Notes: generated by a model from the letters alone, not told the origin. Shown: positions 28,336 through 37,018, numbered from the stretch's first letter. The stretch is 64,000 bases of DNA from Brevibacterium atlanticum (GCF_011617245.1 NZ_CP050152.1:2966503-3030502), one strand, 5' to 3'. A program made the numbers and translations.

Positions 28336-29889
28336 GTGGACTCACTGGTAGTCATCATCTATCTCGCCGCCATGGTGGGATTCGGAATCTGGGGAAGGTT
28401 CAAGGCGAAGAACCAGGACGACTTCCTCGTCGCCGGTCGCCGCCTCGGCGGGCTGCTCTACACGGGGACGATGTCGGCCGTCGTGCTCGGCGGGGCGTCG
28501 ACGATCGGCGGGGTCGGCCTCGGCTACACCGCGGGGCTGTCGGGCATGTGGCTCGTCCTGTCGATCGGCCTCGGCATCATCGCGCTGTCCCTGCTATTCG
28601 CCCCGCGGATTCAGAAGCTCGAGATCTACACGGTCTCGCAGATGCTCGAACTCCGCTACGGGAAGGGCTCGCGGTTCATCTCCGGCGCGATCATGACCGC
28701 CTACGGGTTGATGATCTCGACGACGTCGACGGTGGCCTACGCGACGGTGTTCCACGCCCTGTTCGACCTCAACAAGTTCTGGTCGGTGCTCATCGGCGGC
28801 GGCATCGTCATCCTCTACTCGATGCTCGGCGGGATGTGGTCGATCACGCTCACCGACTTCGTCCAGTTCCTCATCCAGACCGTCGGCATCTTCCTCATCA
28901 TGCTCCCGATCGTGCTGAGCAAGTCCGGCGGACTGGGCGATCTGTTCGCCTCGCTCCCGGCATCGCAGACCTCACCGGTGGGCATCGGGTGGCAGGCCGT
29001 GCTCGGCTACATCCTAATCTACACCCTCGGCCTGCTCATCGGGCAGGACATCTGGCAGCGCGTGTTCACCGCCCGCTCCCCCGGGGTGGCTCGGTGGGGC
29101 GGATTCTCCGCCGGAGTGTACTGCCTGCTCTATGCGGCGGCGGGTGCGCTCATCGGCATGGCCGCAACGAAGATCGTGCCGGGCATCGAGGTTCCCGATG
29201 ATGTGTTCGTCGCCGTCGTCGACGCCTCGATGTCGCCGGTGCTCGCCGGTCTCGTCCTCGCCGCGGCTCTGGCCGCAATGATGTCGACGGCCTCGGGCTC
29301 ACTCATGGCGGCCTCGACCGTGTGCCGGCAGGACATCGTCGAACCGATCCTCGCCCGCACGGATATGACGTCGGTCGACGGATCGGGCGCGGGCAACGCC
29401 GCAAGCGTCGGGACGGACCCGGCCGACGGTGTGGGATCGGTCGACGGATCGGGTGGGGCCACCTCGGCGAGCGCATCCGGGGCGAAATCGACGCTGGTGA
29501 AGTCCCTCGTCCGCGAGACCGGGGACGAGATCCGCGACTCGCGCATCTACCTCATCGGTCTCGGCATCGTCACGCTGGTGCTGGCGATGATCATGCCCAG
29601 CGTCGTCGAGGCGCTCACGGTCGCGTACAACCTCCTCGTCGCCGGACTCTTCATCCCGATCCTCGGCGGACTTGTGTTCAAGCGCGGCACCATCGTCGGC
29701 GTCATGGCCGGCATGATCCTCGGTGCCGTGACCACCGTGGTCGTCATGATCGTCTCAGGCATCTATGCCGAGTCGGCCATCTACCTCGGCCTCATCGCCT
29801 CGCTGCTGGGCTACCTCATCGGATCCTTCGTCTCGAAGCCGACGTCACCGGAGATCATCGCGGCCTGGAAAGAACGCCTGAACCGCTGA
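28336..29889 (+). CDS. Sodium:solute symporter (SSS family)
   Basis: The 517-residue protein has about 13 membrane helices and the SSS signature region around GRRLGGLLYTGTMSAVVLGGASTIGG. The helix-5/8 sodium region (AAALAAMMSTASGSLMAASTV) is typical. A 50-residue Gly/Ser/Asp-rich cytoplasmic insertion with a duplicated SVDGSG element lies near residues 350-395. GTG 28336 follows AAGGAGGAG at a good distance. It presumably imports the substrate of the adjacent ureohydrolase or of the ThDP enzymes. Confidence 0.9.
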   Translation: MDSLVVIIYLAAMVGFGIWGRFKAKNQDDFLVAGRRLGGLLYTGTMSAVVLGGASTIGGVGLGYTAGLSGMWLVLSIGLGIIALSLLFAPRIQKLEIYTVSQMLELRYGKGSRFISGAIMTAYGLMISTTSTVAYATVFHALFDLNKFWSVLIGGGIVILYSMLGGMWSITLTDFVQFLIQTVGIFLIMLPIVLSKSGGLGDLFASLPASQTSPVGIGWQAVLGYILIYTLGLLIGQDIWQRVFTARSPGVARWGGFSAGVYCLLYAAAGALIGMAATKIVPGIEVPDDVFVAVVDASMSPVLAGLVLAAALAAMMSTASGSLMAASTVCRQDIVEPILARTDMTSVDGSGAGNAASVGTDPADGVGSVDGSGGATSASASGAKSTLVKSLVRETGDEIRDSRIYLIGLGIVTLVLAMIMPSVVEALTVAYNLLVAGLFIPILGGLVFKRGTIVGVMAGMILGAVTTVVVMIVSGIYAESAIYLGLIASLLGYLIGSFVSKPTSPEIIAAWKERLNR

Positions 29890-29891
29890 TT

Positions 29892-29949
29892 ACTACCTGA
29901 CGGCGGCGCAGCAACCTCGCGCGAGGTTGCTGCGCCGCCGTCAGGTAGT
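29892..29949. repeat. 58-bp perfect palindromic repeat, copy 1
   Basis: Two 29-base arms (actacctgacggcggcgcag.. and complement) meet at ctcgc/gcgag with no loop. It begins 3 bases after the symporter stop and can serve as a bidirectional terminator. Related copies are at 37767 and 56343. Each arm contains the ctacctgacgg target used by the IS110 element. Confidence 0.9.
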
Positions 29950-29988
29950 TCTGAGGGGTGCGATCTGCGCGCTGGGGCGTTATGCGAC

Positions 29989-30018
29989 TTGGTGGCGAGC
30001 GGCACAGTCACCTATATT
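29989..30018 (+). promoter_or_regulatory. Promoter of the second ThDP gene
   Basis: TTGGTG (29989) and TATATT (30013) are separated by 18 bases. A leader of about 160 bases would precede the ATG at 30187. Confidence 0.5.
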
Positions 30019-30087
30019 CGAAGAGTCAGGCTGAGCCGCTCTCGGCGACGCCGGAAGACGGCGAGTACCGCGAGCGCACATCAGCCG

Positions 30088-30172
30088 GCGCCCGAAAAAG
30101 GGGCGCGAAGCCGCGGAAGCCCGCGTGTGAGACACATATGGATCATCTCTTCCATATCTCCGCGTCTCACCA
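30088..30172 (+). promoter_or_regulatory. Structured 5' leader of the second ThDP gene
   Basis: gcgccc/ggggcgc forms a first hairpin with an A-rich loop (30088-30107). A second, larger element pairs gtgagac with gtctcac and, inside it, atatgga with tccatat. It ends just before the ribosome-binding site CGAAAGG. I do not recognise it as a known riboswitch. Confidence 0.45.
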
Positions 30173-30186
30173 GCGAAAGGCCCGCC

Positions 30187-31863
30187 ATGGCACATGCTTC
30201 CGCGCACGTCGCGCACACACTCGCAACTCACGTCGACGATGTCTTCGGCCTCATGGGCAACGGCAACGCCTACTTCCTCGACGCCCTGCTGAGGACCACC
30301 TCGGCGCGCTACACCGCCGTCCGCCACGAAGCCGGAGCGGTCGTCGCCGCCGACGCCCACTTCCGCACGTCCGGGCGGATCGCGGCGGCCACCACGACCT
30401 ACGGTGCCGGGTTCACGAATACGCTCACCGCCCTCGCCGAGGCGGCCCAGGCCAGGGTTCCCCTCGTCCTCATCGTCGGCGACGAACCCACCTCCGGACC
30501 CCGACCATGGGACGTCGATCAGATCGCCATGGCCTCGGCCGTGGGTGTGCGCACGTACACGGTCGGCCGGGTCGACGCTGCCGCGGCGACGGTCACCGCC
30601 GTCGAACATGCGCTGACCTACCGGGTGCCCGTGGTGCTGGCGATCCCCTACGACGTCGCCACCCTCGACATCGGTGAGATCCCGGCCGTGCCCGGTCCGG
30701 GTCGACCTGCTCCCCTGGCACCGGATTCGGAATCCGCGCAGGCGGCCCTCGATCGACTTGCGGATGAGCTCGCCGAGGCGGAGCGACCGTTCCTGCTCGC
30801 CGGTCGCGGTGCGTGGCTGGCCGGGGCAGGTCCCGTGCTCGGCGAACTCGCGGCGGCCACGGGTGCCCTGACAGCGACCACAGCGCTCGGGCGCAACCTG
30901 TTCCCCGACTCCGAATTCGACCTCGGCGTGGCCGGTGGATTCGGGGCACCGGCTGCGATGGAGCGCATCCGGGAGGCCGACGTCGCCGTCGTCATCGGGG
31001 CCTCACTCAACCAGTTCACGATGCGCTTCGGCGAGCTCTTCCATCCCACGACTTCGGTGTGGCAGATCGACACCGATGATCGGGCCACGCACTCCAGAGT
31101 GGGAGGGTTCGTCCGCGCCGATGCGCAGCTGGCCGCTGCTGAGCTCGTCGAGCGGCTGCGTCCGGCCGAGGGTGCTGTTGCCACCGACGGTGTCTCCGTT
31201 CGCACCCCGTGGCGTGAGAGCGTCGATACCGCAGCGGACCGTGCTTACGATGTCGGCGGTGAGCTCGCCGACGACGGCAGGCTCGATCCGCGAGCGGCGG
31301 CCGACCGCCTCGGCGAGCTTCTGCCCTCCGACCGCGTCGTCGTCTCCGACGGCGGGCATTTCATCGCGTGGGCGAACATGTTCTGGGAGCCGGCGGCACC
31401 CGAACGACTCGCGATGGTCGGCACCGCGTTCCAGTCGATCGGGCTGGGCTGGCACAGCGTGGCCGGTGCCGCCCGGGCCAACCCCGAGTCGACCGTCGTG
31501 CTCGCCACCGGCGACGGCGGTGGAGCGATGGCCCTGTCCGACCTCGACACCGCGATCCGCGTGGCCGGCGGTCGCGGAATGGCGGTGGTCTTCAACGATG
31601 CCGCGTACGGCGCCGAGATCAACCTCTACGGACTCAAGGGACTCGAGACCTCACCGATGCTCATCGACGAGATCGACTTCGCTGCCCTGGCAACGGCGGC
31701 CGGTGGTCGCGGGGTCGCGGTCCATCGGCTCGCCGATCTCGAAGTCGTCGAAGAGTGGAAGGCGACTGCTGTCGAGGCGCGGCCGTTCCTGCTTCTCGAC
31801 CTGCGGATCTCAGGCTCAGTCATTGCGCCGTATCAGGAAGAGGTCATCCGCGTGAACTCGTGA
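30187..31863 (+). CDS. ThDP-dependent enzyme, acetolactate-synthase-like (second)
   Basis: The 558-residue protein is a divergent member of the same ThDP superfamily. PYR-domain glutamate is in VRHEAGAVVAADAHF. The cofactor motif is GDGGGAMALSD near residue 442, ending in VFNDAAYG. It shares only the fold with the first ThDP enzyme, so the two are not a recent duplication. The start at 30187 follows CGAAAGG; the open frame extends further upstream but without a site and across the structured leader. Own promoter, but same direction and neighbourhood as the ureohydrolase operon. Reaction unknown. Confidence 0.82.
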   Translation: MAHASAHVAHTLATHVDDVFGLMGNGNAYFLDALLRTTSARYTAVRHEAGAVVAADAHFRTSGRIAAATTTYGAGFTNTLTALAEAAQARVPLVLIVGDEPTSGPRPWDVDQIAMASAVGVRTYTVGRVDAAAATVTAVEHALTYRVPVVLAIPYDVATLDIGEIPAVPGPGRPAPLAPDSESAQAALDRLADELAEAERPFLLAGRGAWLAGAGPVLGELAAATGALTATTALGRNLFPDSEFDLGVAGGFGAPAAMERIREADVAVVIGASLNQFTMRFGELFHPTTSVWQIDTDDRATHSRVGGFVRADAQLAAAELVERLRPAEGAVATDGVSVRTPWRESVDTAADRAYDVGGELADDGRLDPRAAADRLGELLPSDRVVVSDGGHFIAWANMFWEPAAPERLAMVGTAFQSIGLGWHSVAGAARANPESTVVLATGDGGGAMALSDLDTAIRVAGGRGMAVVFNDAAYGAEINLYGLKGLETSPMLIDEIDFAALATAAGGRGVAVHRLADLEVVEEWKATAVEARPFLLLDLRISGSVIAPYQEEVIRVNS

Positions 31864-31869
31864 GGTGCC

Positions 31870-31925
31870 GCTGGACCCAGCCTCCTCGTCGGGATCACCT
31901 GGAACCAGCCTCCTCGTCGGGTTCC
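31870..31925 (+). repeat. 28-bp tandem duplication
   Basis: Two adjacent 28-base units share ccagcctcctcgtcggg at 31877 and 31905. They lie just after the ThDP gene stop and show no coding role. Confidence 0.75.
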
Positions 31926-31946
31926 GTTGACTTGCTGCTCCGATGG

Positions 31947-31996
31947 GTGTGGCCAGATTGCCAAATCCGGGCCGGAAATGTGCAATCTGGCCACAC
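31947..31996. terminator. Convergent terminator hairpin
   Basis: gtgtggccagattgc and its exact complement are separated by 20 bases, between the convergent ThDP and DUF418 genes. The 15-bp stem could stop transcription from both sides. Confidence 0.6.
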
Positions 31997-32003
31997 TCAT
32001 CTC

Positions 32004-33020
32004 TCAGGCGACAGTCCTCGCGGTACGGTCGGAGCGGCCCCAAGTGACGAAACGCCACAGCTTCTCCAACGGTCCCTGTCCGAAGAACCGCAGCCACAGC
32101 GTGGATACGATGACCTGGACGGTGAGGATCCCGATCGAAATGATCAGACCGGCGAGGTAGCCGCCGTGAGAATCGAACCGGCTGAGGTCCGGGACCACCG
32201 CTCGGACGGCGACGATGAGGAGCGTCGCTCCGACGTAGTTGCTCAGCGCCATTCGACCCAGCGGGGAGAGCACGGGACGCAGGACCGCCTCGGCGGGGGT
32301 GCGCAGGAGCAGGACGAGGATGACGACGTAGGTGAAGGCCATCGCAATGCCCAGGCCCGCGTTGATCCACTGGTTGATCTGGCGCGTCTCGTAGTCGGTG
32401 ACGAGGAATCCTGCCACGCTGATCGCCGCGGTGAGTGAGCCGAGGAATGCCAGGAGCCCGGGGTGGTCGAGGGCGCGGCGGATGAGTCCGCTGCCGCCGG
32501 TGGCGAAGCCGAGGAGGAAGAGCCCCGGGATGATCACCATGCCGCCTCCGCTGAAGATCGCCGTGATCAGCAGGATTGCGCCGAGGATGCCGGTGATCAT
32601 GTTCAGCCAGCGCTGGGAAATCCAGGTCGAGGGCAGGAGGACGACGATGCCCGCGATCGCGTAGGGCAGGAGCGCCTCGCCGGGCTGGAGGAGCTGGTGA
32701 AGGCCGCCGATGACCGCGAGGAACGCGAAGCGGCGCAGCAATGCCAGGCGGGGACGAGGGCTGCGCTCGGATGCGCTCAGCCACATCAGGCCGAAGCCGA
32801 TGCCGAAGAGGAAGGAGAAGATCGGGAAGAAGCGGTTCTGAACGGCGTCCTCGTAGAACCGGTAGAAGCTCATCGCCTGCCCGTCGACGCCGAGATCGAA
32901 CATCGGAGGCAGGTTGACCAGGAGGATCCCGCAGAGGGCGAAGCCGCGGACGACGTCGAGGGCGACGATCCGGGAGCGACGGCCGGTCGGGGCGAGGGGT
33001 GCTGTCTCTGTCGTTGTCAT
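32004..33020 (-). CDS. DUF418 family membrane protein
   Basis: The 338-residue protein has about eight helices. The N-terminal segment (RIVALDVVRGFALCGILLVNLPPMF) and the C-terminal DUF418 region (LSPLGRMALSNYVGATLLI, WLRFFGQGPLEKLWRFVTWG) are diagnostic of the YeiB/DUF418 family. Function is not established. The ATG at 33020 has GAGG 9 bases upstream. It follows the response regulator gene by 67 bases in the same direction. Confidence 0.88.
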   Translation of the reverse strand: MTTTETAPLAPTGRRSRIVALDVVRGFALCGILLVNLPPMFDLGVDGQAMSFYRFYEDAVQNRFFPIFSFLFGIGFGLMWLSASERSPRPRLALLRRFAFLAVIGGLHQLLQPGEALLPYAIAGIVVLLPSTWISQRWLNMITGILGAILLITAIFSGGGMVIIPGLFLLGFATGGSGLIRRALDHPGLLAFLGSLTAAISVAGFLVTDYETRQINQWINAGLGIAMAFTYVVILVLLLRTPAEAVLRPVLSPLGRMALSNYVGATLLIVAVRAVVPDLSRFDSHGGYLAGLIISIGILTVQVIVSTLWLRFFGQGPLEKLWRFVTWGRSDRTARTVA

Positions 33021-33087
33021 GTCTTCCATCCTCGTCACCGCGCGCACTCGGGGCATCGGCCCAGCGGCCGATTCCGCCCGGGTGGGG

Positions 33088-33729
33088 TCAGCCGTTCGGC
33101 CGATCCATCACGCCGGATTCCCACATCGCTGCGGCGATCTCGACGCGGTTGCGGGCTTCGAGGCGGGCCTGGATGCTGCCGAGGTGAGTCTTCACGGTGC
33201 CGAGCGAGATGAAGAGGGTCTCGCAGATCTCCTGGTTGGTCCGGCCGACGGCGACGAGCTTCGCGACCTCGAGTTCTCTCCCGCTCAGCCGGTCCACCGC
33301 GTGGGTGTCCGTGCCCTGTGTCTCGGCCCGGCGGCTGAGCAGGTCGAGGGTGAGCGAGGGTGAGATGAGGGCGTCGCCGTTGGCTGCCGCCCTGACCCCG
33401 GCAATGAGGAGGTCGGCGCCGGCGTCTTTGAGCAGGAAGCCGCTCGCACCGCCTGCCAGCGCCGCATCGACGTAGTCATCGTCGTCGAAGGTCGTGACCA
33501 TGATGACCTTCGAATGCTCGGTCAGGCGCGGCAGTGCGGCGAGTCCGTCGAGGCGGGGCATGCGGATGTCGAGGAGGATGACATCCGGTTTGTCCCGCCG
33601 CGCGAGTTCGATCGCCTCGACGCCGTCGGCGGCCCGTCCGATCACGGAGATCCCGTCCTCGGCGTCGAGGATGAGGGAGAACCCCATCCGCACCATCTCC
33701 TGGTCATCGACGACGGCGACTGTGATCAT
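33088..33729 (-). CDS. NarL/LuxR-type response regulator
   Basis: The 213-residue protein has a receiver domain (acidic DD at 8-9, phospho-acceptor D54 in ILLDIRMP, threonine in MVTTFDDDDY and lysine in LLKDAG). A LuxR helix-turn-helix follows (LSGRELEVAKLVAVGRTNQEICETL, ISLGTVKTHLGSI). GGAGGA lies 7 bases before the ATG, which overlaps the kinase stop as ATGA. It is the partner of the adjacent kinase. Confidence 0.94.
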   Translation of the reverse strand: MITVAVVDDQEMVRMGFSLILDAEDGISVIGRAADGVEAIELARRDKPDVILLDIRMPRLDGLAALPRLTEHSKVIMVTTFDDDDYVDAALAGGASGFLLKDAGADLLIAGVRAAANGDALISPSLTLDLLSRRAETQGTDTHAVDRLSGRELEVAKLVAVGRTNQEICETLFISLGTVKTHLGSIQARLEARNRVEIAAAMWESGVMDRPNG

Positions 33730-34901
33730 CGGGGTTCCTCCGATCGTTCGGATGCGGGTGCTGGTGACGGGGCAGTCGCGGGAAGGCGGGTGCGTACGCT
33801 CCATCCGCCGTCGGGGTCGGGGCCGGCTTCGATGCTCCCGCCGAGGTGGCTCACCCGTGCGCGCAGACTGCTCAGTCCTGTGCCGCTTCCGGCTCCGACT
33901 CCCCTGGTGCCCGGAGCGTTCGTCACGCTCATCAGCAGTGTCTCCGGGGCACAGTCATCGCGGTGGAGGCGGACTTTCACCTCGGCGTCGGGTCCGGCAT
34001 GGCGGCGGACGTTCGTGAGTGTTTCGACGAGGACGCGGTCGAGCACCGGCCAGACGTGCTCGTCGATGGCGGGGGCCGAGGCGGTTCCCATGCCATCGTG
34101 CCCCAGGGTCTTCGGGGTGGCTGAAGTGTCGATGCTCTCGGCGATGTCGATGGTTGCGTGGTCGCCGTAGGAAGTGACCCGATCTCGCAGGGCCTGCGGC
34201 CCGGCCGCGACCGGGGTTCGTGCCCCGCCTTCGGTCCGGTTCTCGGAGACCAGGCGGCGGATCTCGGTGAGCGCACGGGTCCCGGACTCCTCGATCCTCT
34301 GCAGGGCGGTCGAGGTCAGCGCCGCATTGTCACTGCGGCCGGCGGCTTGGGCGAGGACGACGATTCCGGTCACCTCGTGGGCGATGAGGTCGTGGAGTTC
34401 GGTGGCGATGCGACGTCGCTCCGCCTCGGTGGCGGTGGCCTGCCGTTCGATCAGGGACCGATCGGCCGAGCGCAGCGTCACTCCGATCGCGACGGCGACG
34501 ACGATGACGGTCATTGCCGCGAGACCGAAGGTCACTCCGTCGGGCATGAGCAGCGGAGAGCCGATGTTCGCGGCGGCGAGGACGACGATGCCGAGGATCC
34601 CGAGCCACGTGGTCGCGAACCTCGTGAGCATCGCGATGGTCACGAGACTCAGCCACATTGCCGTCGTGCTCATGGTCGGCACGGATGCGACGATGCCGAG
34701 GGCGAGGATCTGACCGAGGGCGCCGAAGAGGAGTTCGCGGGCTCGGTCGGGCACGCGTTGGACGCGGATGAGGACGGGCACGCCGATGCCGGCGGCGAGG
34801 ACACCGGCCGCGGTGAGCAGCCAGTGGATGCCGGTCAGGGCGTCGAGTGCCAGGGTCAGCGGTACGGGGACCAGCCACAGCCACGCGAAGATTCGTCTCA
34901 T
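33726..34901 (-). CDS. NarL-type sensor histidine kinase
   Basis: The 391-residue HisKA_3 kinase has five to six N-terminal helices with little extracytoplasmic sequence. The phospho-acceptor is H170 in ELHDLIAHEVTG. The ATP-binding domain contains VLVETLTNVRRHAG (N box) and GAGSGTGLSSLRARVSHLGG (G box). Such kinases often sense membrane or cell-envelope stress. It is translationally coupled to the response regulator. Confidence 0.93.
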   Translation of the reverse strand: MRRIFAWLWLVPVPLTLALDALTGIHWLLTAAGVLAAGIGVPVLIRVQRVPDRARELLFGALGQILALGIVASVPTMSTTAMWLSLVTIAMLTRFATTWLGILGIVVLAAANIGSPLLMPDGVTFGLAAMTVIVVAVAIGVTLRSADRSLIERQATATEAERRRIATELHDLIAHEVTGIVVLAQAAGRSDNAALTSTALQRIEESGTRALTEIRRLVSENRTEGGARTPVAAGPQALRDRVTSYGDHATIDIAESIDTSATPKTLGHDGMGTASAPAIDEHVWPVLDRVLVETLTNVRRHAGPDAEVKVRLHRDDCAPETLLMSVTNAPGTRGVGAGSGTGLSSLRARVSHLGGSIEAGPDPDGGWSVRTRLPATAPSPAPASERSEEPR

Positions 34902-34932
34902 CGGCTCTCAGTCTAGTCAGGCGGTCCCGTGA

Positions 34933-35310
34933 TCAGCGGCAATCGCTCGAGGCGTATTCGACCTCGACGACGACTCCGTCGTCGCCGGCGGCCACGGTTC
35001 TCACCTCGGTGGGCTGGGGCATGTCGAAATGCTCGAACTCGTCACCGTCGATGGTGGCCACCTCGGTGAGCGAACCATCCGGGTTGAGCATCGGCTCGGC
35101 ACCATCGGCGGGATAGTCGACGGTGATGAAGCGGGTGAGGCGGTCGGCGCGGCCGTCGATCGAGGAGGCCTCGACTCCGCAGCCGTCGAGGAATTCGGTC
35201 GCCTTCGACTCGAGCTCGGCCTTCGCGCGGAAGTCGGCGATGACGGGTGCACCGATGAGGACTGCGATGAGGGAGACAGTGGCGGCGAAGGCGATGAGTG
35301 CCTTCTTTAT
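34933..35310 (-). CDS. Small exported or membrane-anchored protein with an ATA start
   Basis: A 126-codon frame reads (ATA)KKALIAFAATVSLIAVLIG, APVIADFRAKAELESKATEF and on to EVEYASSDCR-stop. It has a typical signal-anchor and a compact domain with two cysteines. GAAGGA sits 6 bases before the ATA, where ATG is expected, and no ATG, GTG or TTG exists near. Either AUA is used, the start has mutated and the gene is dying, or there is a base error. The N-terminus is reminiscent of DUF2993/LmeA proteins, but I cannot assign it. Confidence 0.6.
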   Translation of the reverse strand: MKKALIAFAATVSLIAVLIGAPVIADFRAKAELESKATEFLDGCGVEASSIDGRADRLTRFITVDYPADGAEPMLNPDGSLTEVATIDGDEFEHFDMPQPTEVRTVAAGDDGVVVEVEYASSDCR

Positions 35311-35367
35311 GGGGAGTCCTTCGAAACGGGGATCGTGACAATGACGATCCTTCCGCGGTCGAAAGGC

Positions 35368-36309
35368 TCAGACCTCGGTCAGATCCGGAGGGGTCCAGGC
35401 AGCTGCCTCGGGGCGGGGTCGGTAGAGCCGGAAGAGATAGTTCCAGCCCTCGACGATGGGAAGTGTGTTGGGTACATCGGTGTCCCCACCGAAGTGCACG
35501 GTGACTCCTCCGTCGTCGTCGCGGTGGGCGGTGATGTTGTTGAGGCTGTAGGCTTCGGCGTCATTGGGTTCGAAGAAGCCGGCGCCGTTGTAGACGGAGA
35601 TCGACCAGAAGCCGTCGACCGGCACATCGGTCACCCGCAGTCGGAATTCGCCGACCGGAAGCCGGGGTGAGACGTTGATGTAACGTGCCTCGCTGGCGGG
35701 CAGACCTCCCCACCCCACGGCCACTCCGGCCAGATGGCTGAGTCGTTCGACTTCGTCGTTGCGTCCGAACGCCTCAGTGAAGTCCGTCATGCCTCGTGCG
35801 AGGACGGTGAGCGCCTGAGTGGTTTCGGTGAGGCTCTCGGGGTCGAAGTTCGGGGCGTGGTAGTCCCGGCCGGCGGTCGATGTCGCGGACAAGCCGTCCT
35901 GGAGTCGGGCCACCTCGGCGACGTCCTTCTCCGATTGAGGATCGACGAGGATCCGTGCGGCGACGACGACGAATTCGCTGCCCAGATCGACGGCGGACAG
36001 CTCGTAGGTCCCGGCATCGTGGAAGATCGTCGGGACGTAGTGGTCCTCGGTGACGACCATGACGGAGATGTAGCGATCTCCGGCATCGGGGATCGTCACA
36101 CTCGCCCCTTGTGAGACGTCGAGGACGAGGAAGCTGTAGAGGGTGTCCCGATTCATCCGGATCACCTCTTGGGCCGAGATCTCGGTCGGGGTGCGGTTGT
36201 GCTTCCACCGATTCGCCCCTCCGGCGGCACGGGTCAGCGCGGTGAACATGCGGGCGGTTTCGGCACGGGCGTAATTGTCCACCGTGACGGGGATGGGACT
36301 GTCCATCAT
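35368..36309 (-). CDS. DUF1254/DUF1214 domain protein
   Basis: The 313-residue protein has an N-terminal DUF1254-like region (NRDTLYSFLVLDVSQGASVTIPDAGDRYISVMVV) and a C-terminal DUF1214 region (FRLRVTDVPVDGFWSISVYNGAGFFEPN, YSLNNITAHRDDDGGVTVHFGG). No signal peptide is visible, so it is probably cytoplasmic. Function is unknown. Start 36309 has GAGAGG 6 bases upstream. The following small gene is in the same frame after a 57-base gap. Confidence 0.85.
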   Translation of the reverse strand: MMDSPIPVTVDNYARAETARMFTALTRAAGGANRWKHNRTPTEISAQEVIRMNRDTLYSFLVLDVSQGASVTIPDAGDRYISVMVVTEDHYVPTIFHDAGTYELSAVDLGSEFVVVAARILVDPQSEKDVAEVARLQDGLSATSTAGRDYHAPNFDPESLTETTQALTVLARGMTDFTEAFGRNDEVERLSHLAGVAVGWGGLPASEARYINVSPRLPVGEFRLRVTDVPVDGFWSISVYNGAGFFEPNDAEAYSLNNITAHRDDDGGVTVHFGGDTDVPNTLPIVEGWNYLFRLYRPRPEAAAWTPPDLTEV

Positions 36310-36491
36310 CGTGGTCCTCTCCATGCCCGTTCGCCGAGCGTGTCCATTCGGGTGGTGCATACCGGTTCGGGAGCGAGCGGAGGCGCATCAGGGCAGGTGC
36401 TCGACATCGGAGTCTCCGTCTGTCTCTTTATAGCACGGGGGCTCTTCGGCGCGGGAAGACGAAGGACGTTTCAACCGGGGCACGGACGAAC

Positions 36492-36534
36492 AGAGCCCCG
36501 CAGGATCGGTCCGACGACCGGCCCGCGAGGCTCT
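36492..36534 (-). terminator. Terminator of tmRNA
   Basis: agagcc-c-cgc and gcg-a-ggctct form an interrupted 9-bp stem about 10 bases after the tmRNA 3' end. Confidence 0.6.
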
Positions 36535-36543
36535 GTGAAAACG

Positions 36544-36918
36544 TGGAGATGGCGGGAATCGAACCCGCGTCCGTCGGCAGATTGTCAGGACTTCTCCGGG
36601 CGCAGTTCGTGAACTGGTGTCTTAGGTTCTGGCTACCGCACGAACACGTAAGCCAACGAACGGAGTTGAGTAAGAGTCCCTCAGGCACCCCCAACATGTG
36701 CCTGAAGCAGTGGCCTCTTAAGCGACGCCAGGATCTAGAGCAGAGGCAACTCTAGGCTGACGGATTCGCAGCTCGCGCTCTATCAGGCAGCGAGGGCGAA
36801 ATCGGTGCGGTTGTTAGACTTAGCACCTATTGTTTTGCAGAGGACATTAACGAGATGACTCTGCATTCTCGGCCCGCTTCTCCCGACGCAGTGTCCAACG
36901 TCGAAACCGATCATCCCC
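36544..36918 (-). ncRNA. ssrA: tmRNA
   Basis: The 5' end (ggggatgatcggtttcgacg) and the 3' T-arm (gcgggttcgattcccgc, then catctcca) pair in a 7-bp acceptor stem. The CCA end is not encoded. The resume codon GCT at 36824 opens the tag AKSNNRTDFALAA followed by TGA TAG. tmRNA rescues stalled ribosomes and tags the peptide for proteolysis with SmpB, which is encoded next door. The LAA end fits recognition by Clp proteases. Confidence 0.97.
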
Positions 36919-36988
36919 ATATTCTCTTACCAATCCTGACCGGCTCTGGCACCCGCTGACGCGGGTTTCTCGGCTGGACAGGAACACC

Positions 36989-37018
36989 AGCATACTCGCT
37001 CAACACCGGCCGAGCCAA
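36989..37018 (-). promoter_or_regulatory. tmRNA promoter
   Basis: On the minus strand TTGGCT and TATGCT are separated by 18 bases. Transcription would start about 65 bases before the mature 5' end, which RNase P would then cut. Confidence 0.6.

Noticed and set aside
26584..31863. The two ThDP enzymes as a recent gene duplication
   Set aside because: They share only fold-level motifs and differ in cofactor loop residues (NGG versus NDAAYG), so they are distinct families.
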